In this document: piece after piece, positions 1 through 3,869 of the stretch | How the letters are laid out: each line of letters starts with the position of its first letter | Position numbering within the stretch: the stretch's first letter is position 1 | DNA from: Candidatus Kerfeldbacteria bacterium | Lineage (GTDB): Bacteria > Patescibacteriota > Patescibacteriia > SBBC01 > CAIJZX01 | Length of the DNA: 5,427 nt | Direction of reading: 5' to 3' | NCBI GenBank assembly: GCA_016194465.1 | Contig: JACQBO010000046.1 | Location: forward strand, 1-5,427 | The notes under the pieces: generated by a model | Seen by the model: the letters and a program-made list of their open reading frames with translations, nothing else | Told to the model about the DNA's origin: nothing | Databases searched by the model: none | Position numbers and translations under genes: made by a program

Positions 1-347
1 CCGCCAAGCATTCGACCAATCTCTGTCAGTGGCTCAGAAAGGCGAATATATTTATTATTGTCCAATGCTTTCAGTTCCCATGCGATGTGGACAAAAAACT
101 TGACCGAATCCAGCTTAGTAGTAGCCCGTTGTACAATTGGTAACTTCTGGGTTTTGGCTGAATAACCAGCTAGCAATATATACTCCAAAACCTCGCTGAA
201 GAGCCCATCGATCTTTACGCCGAGGGTAAAGCGCTCAAGCCGAGGGAAATGTTGTAACGTTTCGTGCCATAGTTTGTAGGCACCAGACGCTTTCTGTAAA
301 ATTGGAAGACTCGGGGAAAGCTGGGGGGGGGGCGACTTAAAAGCCAT
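1..347 (-). CDS. avd: Avd-like four-helix-bundle protein (DGR accessory type), 3' end cut by window edge
   Basis: The minus strand from the ATG at 347 encodes 115 visible residues and runs off the window. After a proline patch (residues 6-8) the protein reads like the bAvd/four-helix-bundle family. It has LPILQKA at about 15-21, YKLWHETLQHFP at about 24-35, RFTLG, a second helix around IDGLFSEVLEYILLA, then KLPIVQRATTKLDSVKFF and a final helix ending in IGRMLGG, which is close to the usual C-terminus (about 120-130 aa). In DGRs, Avd is a basic homopentamer that binds the reverse transcriptase and template RNA during mutagenic retrohoming. The same fold also occurs in solo four-helix proteins and 23S rRNA intervening-sequence proteins, so DGR membership is inference; no RT or template repeat is visible here. 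The start is chosen because an in-frame stop lies at 360-362 and a promoter sits just upstream. A C10 run on the coding strand covers codons 6-9. Confidence 0.8.
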   Translation of the reverse strand, partial: MAFKSPPPQLSPSLPILQKASGAYKLWHETLQHFPRLERFTLGVKIDGLFSEVLEYILLAGYSAKTQKLPIVQRATTKLDSVKFFVHIAWELKALDNNKYIRLSEPLTEIGRMLG

Positions 348-369
348 ATGAAATCTCAATTATCTTACA

Positions 370-397
370 CTTATAAGGATATTATCTCGACTGACAA
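370..397 (-). promoter_or_regulatory. Sigma70-type promoter for the avd-like gene
   Basis: Read on the minus strand, TTGTCA (plus 392-397, five of six consensus bases) is followed after 16 bp by TATAAG (plus 370-375, five of six). The predicted start of transcription is near 363, giving a 5' leader of only about 15 nt before the ATG at 347, with no strong Shine-Dalgarno. Placement directly before the gene supports the call; no experimental evidence exists here. Confidence 0.5.
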
Positions 398-490
398 CCT
401 AGTAGCTGCTTGGGTTCATAAAAGCATAGTGAACAGGTGTTACCCATCAGTATAGGGAGTGTCACCTCAAGGTGTTAACTGTACGGTTTC

Positions 491-519
491 TTGACACGAT
501 ACACTTTCAGAATTATTAT
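491..519 (+). promoter_or_regulatory. Strong sigma70-type promoter reading toward the FkbM gene
   Basis: A perfect TTGACA (491-496) is followed after a 17-bp spacer by TATTAT (514-519, five of six consensus bases). The predicted transcript would start near 526, about 85 nt before the ATG at 611. It would include the T-rich stretch at 539-549 and the GGAG at 594-597. This is the best promoter match in the window. Confidence 0.5.
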
Positions 520-563
520 AAGAGATGGTGTTAAGTGGCTTTTTTATTTTACCTGCCTTTCTA

Positions 564-592
564 TTGACTACTGTCAGACGTTGAATTATTAA
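564..592 (+). promoter_or_regulatory. Possible second promoter before the FkbM gene
   Basis: TTGACT (564-569, five of six) is followed after 17 bp by TATTAA (587-592, four of six). The start would fall near 599, making a transcript almost leaderless with respect to the ATG at 611 and excluding the GGAG at 594-597. It is therefore a weaker candidate than the upstream promoter. Confidence 0.25.
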
Positions 593-610
593 TGGAGACC
601 GTGTAAAAAA

Positions 611-756
611 ATGAATGCGCGCAACCCAATCACGAAAGCTCATTTTTTTGTCAACCAACTCATCCAGAAGCTCAGAGCGCGAGTCACGCCCTCAAATAAT
701 TCTGCTCGCTCCAGTAATAAAGAGAGAGATGATTTGGTTGGTCGATACGAAAAAAC
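611..756 (+). pseudogene. Probable frameshifted N-terminal segment of the FkbM methyltransferase gene
   Basis: An ATG at 611 follows GGAG (594-597, 13 nt away) and opens a frame beginning MNARNPITKAHFFVNQLIQK, a basic amphipathic-looking start. This frame continues open to 853 but with unconvincing sequence after about 757. The neighbouring frame used by the FkbM domain is open from 733 and already encodes family-like residues (FPGSETIERNYSQAYQD) upstream of its first ATG at 832, yet has no ATG, GTG or TTG in that stretch. The two halves join if one base is added at the A6 run 750-755, giving RYEKNKFYRLRNKFPGSE. I infer one gene broken by an indel, either real decay or a sequencing/assembly error. 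An overlapping frame from the ATG at 615 is the alternative N-terminus, but it would need a different shift. Confidence 0.45.
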
Positions 757-831
757 AAGTTTTATCGGCTCCGGAACAAGTTTCCCGGATCGGAAACGAT
801 TGAACGAAACTACTCACAAGCGTACCAGGAT

Positions 832-1431
832 ATGCTTGTACTCTCAATGTTAAATGGCAAACGTAACGGCACCTATGTCGAGATTGGCGCCCAAGATGCG
901 ATACTAATCAACAACACATATCTATTGGAATCGCATTTTCAGTGGAAAGGTGTCTCAATCGATATAGACGAGAACAGTAGATCTTCATTCAAAACAAGAG
1001 GACGAAAAAATAGTTTTGTTGTCAACGATGCACTGCGCGTAGATTACGAACGATTGTTCCGTGAGAATGGATTTGGTAATCACATCGACTACTTGCAACT
1101 GGATATCGATCCGCAATCCCAAACTCTTGCCTGTTTGAAAAAATTACCTCTCGATCGGTATCGCTTTTCAGTCATTACCTACGAAACGGACTTTTATGAT
1201 CCATCTATCAATGTCAAGGAATCGAAACGAAATCGAGATGAGTCACGAGCAATTCTCCTTTCGCACGGGTATGAATTGGTAGGAGGAAATATTGCTATCC
1301 TGAATCGAAGTGATCCATTCGAGGACTGGTACATCGATCCACAAGTAATCGATAAAAAGATTGCCGCTCTATTTCCGAGCTCGACGGAGTATAATAACAA
1401 AGCGGAGTCGTACATTTTAACGCAGCGGTAG
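832..1431 (+). CDS. FkbM-family SAM-dependent methyltransferase
   Basis: From the first ATG in this frame the product is 199 aa. Visible landmarks are GTYVEIGAQD (residues 13-22), the SAM-binding motif I of FkbM enzymes; NTYLLE (28-33); WKGVSIDID (38-46), where the acidic end of strand 2 contacts the SAM ribose; IDYLQLDID (85-93); RFSVITYETD (111-120); and a C-terminal PFEDWYIDPQVID (162-174). FkbM-type methyltransferases usually O-methylate sugars or polyketides and often sit in surface-polysaccharide loci; the substrate here cannot be told. Homology begins upstream of the ATG: the codons just before it read YSQAYQD, part of the domain. The annotated start is therefore probably internal, and the true N-terminus lies in the frame starting at 611. 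Base composition is lower in GC than the operon on the right, compatible with an accessory, possibly transferred gene. The nearby NHL fragment gives no functional clue. Confidence 0.8.
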   Translation: MLVLSMLNGKRNGTYVEIGAQDAILINNTYLLESHFQWKGVSIDIDENSRSSFKTRGRKNSFVVNDALRVDYERLFRENGFGNHIDYLQLDIDPQSQTLACLKKLPLDRYRFSVITYETDFYDPSINVKESKRNRDESRAILLSHGYELVGGNIAILNRSDPFEDWYIDPQVIDKKIAALFPSSTEYNNKAESYILTQR

Positions 1432-1446
1432 CTTTGATCGTCAAAG
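1432..1446 (+). other. Short hairpin directly after the FkbM stop codon
   Basis: CTTTGA (1432-1437), loop TCG and TCAAAG (1441-1446) form a perfect 6-bp stem adjoining the stop codon. No T-run follows, so it is not a canonical terminator. It could help 3'-end stability or be chance. Confidence 0.25.
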
Positions 1447-1518
1447 AAATACATTTCCAACAGAGAACAGACACCTGTTTGATTCCACGACAGAATACCG
1501 CAAGGGCATAATAAATCT

Positions 1519-1543
1519 CCCCGAGCTTACGCTTGGGGTTTTT
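1519..1543 (+). terminator. Rho-independent terminator downstream of FkbM gene
   Basis: The left arm CCCCGAGC (1519-1526), loop TTAC and right arm GCTTGGGG (1531-1538) form an 8-bp stem with one G-U pair, followed by TTTTT (1539-1543). It lies about 90 nt after the FkbM stop and before the NHL fragment, so it most likely ends the FkbM transcript. Confidence 0.75.
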
Positions 1544-1585
1544 CGGTGGTGTTATAAATTTTTAGGAACCCCGTCTAGACCGCGG

Positions 1586-1972
1586 TTGCACAATATCCTT
1601 TTTACGACCCTTGCGTGCAGGTCGTCTAACGGAACAATGGTTCTTTCCTGGGACAGTCCGGGAACCGCTGATGGCCAGTTTGGCCCTAATGGCCCAGAAG
1701 GAATCACTGTTGATTCGGAAGGAAGGGTGTATGTGGCGGATACTATGAACAATCGGGTTCAGGTATTCGACAGCAACGGTACATTCCTTATAAAATGGGG
1801 TACTACCGGTACCGGACCAGGCGAGTTCAGACGAGCAGAAGATGTAACGGTTGACTCCAACGGATACAATTCCGTATCTGATGGCAGCAACAATCGCATC
1901 CAGAAGTTCGGCTATCTCCCCACGCCGACGAACCACTCAACCTGGGGCCACCTCAAGTCCCTCTACCGATAG
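1586..1972 (+). CDS. NHL-repeat beta-propeller protein, 5'-truncated C-terminal remnant
   Basis: The frame ending at 1972 shows NHL repeats: GPEGITVDSEGRVYVADTMN followed by NRVQVF, then AEDVTVDSNG with SDGSNNRIQKF, and a trailing PTPTNHSTWGHLKSLYR. A blade end (SNGTMVLSW) precedes them. NHL proteins fold as about six-bladed propellers and act in ligand or protein binding, often outside the cell. Only two full blades plus part of a third remain, and no signal peptide is visible, so this is very likely the 3' end of a once longer gene. Family resemblance starts abruptly near 1626. The first possible start is a TTG at 1586; an ATG at 1637 (111 aa) with a weak GGA is equally possible. The second blade reads GYNSVSDG where a hydrophobic-aromatic pair is usual, also hinting at decay. 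It may be untranslated, since the FkbM terminator stands just upstream. Confidence 0.6.
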   Translation: MHNILFTTLACRSSNGTMVLSWDSPGTADGQFGPNGPEGITVDSEGRVYVADTMNNRVQVFDSNGTFLIKWGTTGTGPGEFRRAEDVTVDSNGYNSVSDGSNNRIQKFGYLPTPTNHSTWGHLKSLYR

Positions 1973-1992
1973 CGCACAAAGATGTACAACAC

Positions 1993-2024
1993 GGGTCGGT
2001 CTCTATGGAGATTGACCCTTTTTT
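1993..2024 (+). terminator. Strong rho-independent terminator after NHL remnant
   Basis: An 11-bp stem (1993-2003 with 2008-2018, two G-U pairs) closes a TATG loop and is followed by six T residues (2019-2024). It begins 20 nt after the NHL stop codon. It is the former terminator of the intact NHL gene, or of whatever transcript now enters from the left. Confidence 0.85.
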
Positions 2025-2389
2025 ATCCAAACAATAGTGTGGCCAGGGTGGGTGTAAAAACCTACGCAGCCACCCAGAGTCGATTAAATTGGCGTTGACC
2101 GTAGAATCCTGCCCTGTTTACTACGGTTCACGATGACTCGCTCATAGCGAGGCGCCGGTAACTCTATCGTAAAGGCGAAGGGTATCAGTTTCTCCGTTAT
2201 GTCGGTATAACCATGTCGTGTTCCGCTCGCACCATGCCAACGGAGAAAGACATAAGTCACGATGGTAGCATGGCATTGACAGACCGGCAATATTGTGATA
2301 GTCTACGGTGGTTCTGTTGCTCGAAAAAAAAGGAGGCTTTAAAAAAACACTGTTACTTTGCTTGTTCATTCCCCTTGCTAGGAGGCACC
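2025..2389. other. Gene-free region with several complementary segments
   Basis: No open frame here resembles a known protein, and no tRNA or known RNA family is recognisable by eye. The stretch holds GGGTGG/CCACCC (2046-2051 with 2070-2075), a 6-bp hairpin CTCGCT-CAT-AGCGAG (2137-2151) and TTTCTCCGTT/AACGGAGAAA (2189-2198 with 2239-2248). It also holds ACCAT..CGTG pairing with CACGATGGT (2210-2220 with 2258-2266). It ends in the leader of the small gene at 2390. It may be a structured transcript or a degraded element; I cannot decide. Confidence 0.3.
2276..2302 (+). promoter_or_regulatory. Possible promoter for the 75-aa orphan gene
   Basis: A perfect TTGACA (2276-2281) is followed at 15 bp by GATAGT (2297-2302, four of six, preceded by TG as in extended -10 sites) or at 17 bp by TAGTCT (three of six). 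The -35 is convincing but the -10 is poor. Position about 90 nt before the ATG and after a strong terminator favours it, because the gene otherwise lacks a promoter. Confidence 0.3.
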
Positions 2390-2617
2390 ATGGAATGGCT
2401 GCTGGCGCACGTGCGCAATCTCCGCGAGGCTCATCAACGCACCTTTGGCTCTGATCAGAAGAGCTTGGAGACTGCCGAGGCCGCCATTTGCGGCGGCCAC
2501 TACCCCTGCTGTCGAAAGATCGTCGACGAGCTGTACTCGGTCTACGCTTGTGCGGATGCCGAAGACCTGCGGCTAGCCGCATTCGACATCCTCACCCATC
2601 TTCCCCGTGCGGCTTAG
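2390..2617 (+). CDS. Small orphan protein, 75 aa, cysteine-containing, unknown function
   Basis: The ATG at 2390 is preceded by AGGAGG (2380-2385), the strongest Shine-Dalgarno in the window at a 4-nt spacing, which decides this start over longer frames. A second AGGAGG stands at 2331-2336 but has no suitable start codon near it. The product begins MEWLLAHVRNLREAHQR, has a CGGHYPCC segment at residues 34-41 and a further Cys at 54, and ends in a likely helix DLRLAAFDILTHL. It looks soluble and mainly helical, with no signal peptide or membrane segment. The four cysteines (34, 40, 41, 54) and nearby His37 could bind a metal, but spacing matches no motif I know. I do not recognise the family. 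GC content is higher than in the FkbM gene, and the gene has its own terminator, so it appears to be a genuine single-gene unit convergent with the core operon. Confidence 0.7.
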   Translation: MEWLLAHVRNLREAHQRTFGSDQKSLETAEAAICGGHYPCCRKIVDELYSVYACADAEDLRLAAFDILTHLPRAA

Positions 2618-2633
2618 GCCACGCGGGTTTTTT
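2604..2633 (+). terminator. Terminator overlapping the orphan gene's stop codon
   Basis: CCCGTGCGGC (2604-2613) pairs with GCCACGCGGG (2618-2627), 10 bp with one G-U and one C-A mismatch, around the loop TTAG. T6 follows (2628-2633). The loop contains the orphan gene's TAG (2615-2617) and, on the other strand, the TAA of the convergent membrane-protein gene (2614-2616). The T-run lies inside that convergent coding region. No T-run exists for the minus-strand direction, so it serves plus-strand transcription. Confidence 0.75.
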
Positions 2634-2967
2634 CTTTCGAGAACATTCCGTTGACGGCCCAGTTTAAGAGCCACAGCAACAGGCCGGCGATCAAGGCCGC
2701 GCCAAAACCATCAACCACAAACCCTTTGACGACGGTGCTGACAAAAAGAATGAGAAAAGCGTTGATGAATAGCAAAAATAAGCCCAGCGATAAAACAGTG
2801 ATCGGTAAAGTTAGAATGATGAGGATTGGTCGGACAATCGCATTGACTAACCCAAGGAGGAGAGCCACCAGCAGGGCGGTGTAAAAATTGGCCACGTGGA
2901 TGCCCGGGACGAGATAGGAGACCAGCATAATGATGATGGCGCTGAGGAGCCAGCGAAGGAGAATCAT
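2614..2967 (-). CDS. Phage holin family 4 superfamily 2 / YvlD-type membrane protein
   Basis: The product is 117 aa and almost wholly hydrophobic, with about four membrane helices (residues 3-20, 30-54, 56-80, 86-105) and a short basic tail. The signature of Pfam PF04020 is clear: RWLLSA near the start, YLVPGI (18-23), LGLVNAIVRPILIILTLPIT (38-57) and LGLFLLFINAF (61-71). Despite the holin name, chromosomal members such as YvlD are small integral membrane proteins of unknown function, linked in some bacteria to envelope stress; lysis activity should not be assumed. It lies 92 nt downstream of folD on the same strand, so it may be the last gene of that operon or have its own transcript. The start codon lies inside one arm of a 17-bp inverted repeat, and no good Shine-Dalgarno precedes it. 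Confidence 0.88.
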   Translation of the reverse strand: MILLRWLLSAIIIMLVSYLVPGIHVANFYTALLVALLLGLVNAIVRPILIILTLPITVLSLGLFLLFINAFLILFVSTVVKGFVVDGFGAALIAGLLLWLLNWAVNGMFSKEKTRVA

Positions 2968-3072
2968 CCCGTTAGAAGTCGATCAGATAATGATGATTAA
3001 AAAAAGTACAATAGAACATTAGGCCTGACGATTTTTCTTAGGTGAGGCTGGCCCCACTTCTAACGGGATGAT
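2963..3072. repeat. Perfect 17-bp inverted repeat flanking the folD / membrane-protein junction
   Basis: ATCATCCCGTTAGAAGT (2963-2979) is the exact reverse complement of 3056-3072, with a 76-nt spacer. Pairing stops at both ends (2962/3073 and 2980/3055 mismatch). One arm contains the start codon of the membrane-protein gene (2965-2967), the other the last codons and TAG stop of folD (3060-3062). In the minus-strand mRNA the arms could pair and bury the downstream start codon. Confidence 0.9.
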
Positions 3073-3869
3073 AGGTGCCTGGTGACGAGTTGATACGTAT
3101 TCCATAATACTCCAGCCACCGTCAAAGGTCCAATACCGCCAGGCACTGGGCTGACCGCCTTGGCCTTTTTCCAAACTGATAATGCGACATCGCCAACAGT
3201 CTTTCCTTTGACCCGCCGGATCCCCACGTCAATGACGATGGCACTAGATTTGGTGTCTTTGGCCTCCAACCTAGGCCCGCGACCGAGAACCGTAATGATG
3301 ACGTCTGCCTGTTTGGTGTGACTCGACCAATCATGGCGTGGCGCGACGATGAAGACCCGGTGCTTTTGACGTGCGAGTTGCTCAGCCAATTGTTCTGTAA
3401 AAACAGAATCTCGTCCGAGAATCGTGATGGCCGAGTTTGGCTGAGGTTTGGCTATCTCCAGTAAACGCAGCACCGCAAAAATCGTGGGTGAAGGCACGAG
3501 GCTATTCAAACGAAAACCATCGACATCTTTTTTGGGACTGATCGTCGCTACCGCGTGATCGGCATGCAAATGGCTCGGTAGGGGAAGTTGTAATAAAATG
3601 CCATGAACTGCTCGCTGTCGATTCAGCTTTTGAATCAAAGATTCGAGCTGCCCTTGGGTTGCGGTTGCTGGCAATGAAAAAGCTTTCGTCCGGATGCCGA
3701 CCCGCCGGGCGGCGGCTGTTTTGAGCTTGATGTACAGTCGGGAGTCTGGTCGGTTGCCAACGATAATCGTGGCTAAGGTGACCGGCCGCCGCCCGGCGCA
3801 CAGCTTTTTCAACCGAGCCAAAATCTTGTCGGCTTCTTTTTTTCCATCAAGCACTTTAGCCATACTCAT
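3060..3869 (-). CDS. folD: Bifunctional methylene-THF dehydrogenase / methenyl-THF cyclohydrolase FolD
   Basis: FolD oxidises 5,10-methylene-THF to methenyl-THF with NAD(P)+ and hydrolyses it to 10-formyl-THF, in the cytosol. The 269-aa product shows IVGNRPDSRLYIKLK (36-50) with the conserved Tyr46 and catalytic Lys50 of the YxxxK motif. It also has GILLQLPLPSHL (90-101), PKKDVDGF (112-119), IDVGI (213-217), VGDV (225-228) and PVPGGIGPLTVA (241-252). It is a little shorter than most FolD proteins (about 280-300). The dinucleotide-binding part is divergent: the usual GRSxxVGxP is GRDSVFTEQ (152-160), and PCTP is PSPT (126-129). Its ATG overlaps the glyA stop by 4 nt (ATGA), pointing to translational coupling; a second ATG two codons on (3863) is also possible. 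GlyA supplies its substrate, so the pair forms a one-carbon module. Confidence 0.95.
   Translation of the reverse strand: MSMAKVLDGKKEADKILARLKKLCAGRRPVTLATIIVGNRPDSRLYIKLKTAAARRVGIRTKAFSLPATATQGQLESLIQKLNRQRAVHGILLQLPLPSHLHADHAVATISPKKDVDGFRLNSLVPSPTIFAVLRLLEIAKPQPNSAITILGRDSVFTEQLAEQLARQKHRVFIVAPRHDWSSHTKQADVIITVLGRGPRLEAKDTKSSAIVIDVGIRRVKGKTVGDVALSVWKKAKAVSPVPGGIGPLTVAGVLWNTYQLVTRHLSSR

Larger units (their letters stand above)
348..610. other. Divergent intergenic region between avd-like and FkbM genes
   Basis: This 263-bp gap holds no convincing gene. It contains oppositely oriented promoters and three direct copies of GGTGTTA (436-442, 471-477, 527-533). There is also a potential fold in which AGGTG (435-439) can pair with CACCT (463-467), or alternatively CACC (463-466) with GGTG (471-474). 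The third repeat copy lies just downstream of the best plus-strand promoter. The repeats could be operator-like sites or chance; function is unknown. Confidence 0.4.

Noticed and set aside
750..756. AAAAAAC as a programmed -1 frameshift heptamer in the FkbM gene
   Set aside because: In the upstream frame from 611 the codons are GAA AAA ACA, so the heptamer is not in the A-AAA-AAC phase needed for classical tandem slippage. An indel is the simpler explanation.
2100..2155. tRNA-like segment with GGTTCACGA
   Set aside because: No acceptor stem or anticodon arm can be built around it, and the CTCGCT/AGCGAG hairpin does not fit a cloverleaf.
2358..2381. Seven-codon leader peptide starting at TTG and ending on the orphan gene's Shine-Dalgarno
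   Set aside because: The upstream AGGAGG (2331-2336) is 21 nt from the TTG, too far for normal initiation, and the peptide has no attenuator-like codon run.
2142..2582. 146-codon minus-strand open frame
   Set aside because: Its composition (Arg, Ser and Pro rich) and its overlap with the orphan gene and the terminator region mark it as an antisense shadow.
1..2600. DGR template or variable repeat
   Set aside because: I looked for adenine-rich AAC-type repeats and for a C-type-lectin-like variable 3' end in all coding frames here and saw no repeat pair. The DGR link rests on the avd-like gene alone.
2980..3055. Terminator or promoter for the membrane-protein gene in the spacer of the inverted repeat
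   Set aside because: A T7 run exists on the minus strand (plus 2999-3006 region), but no hairpin precedes it, and the -35/-10 matches are too poor to call.
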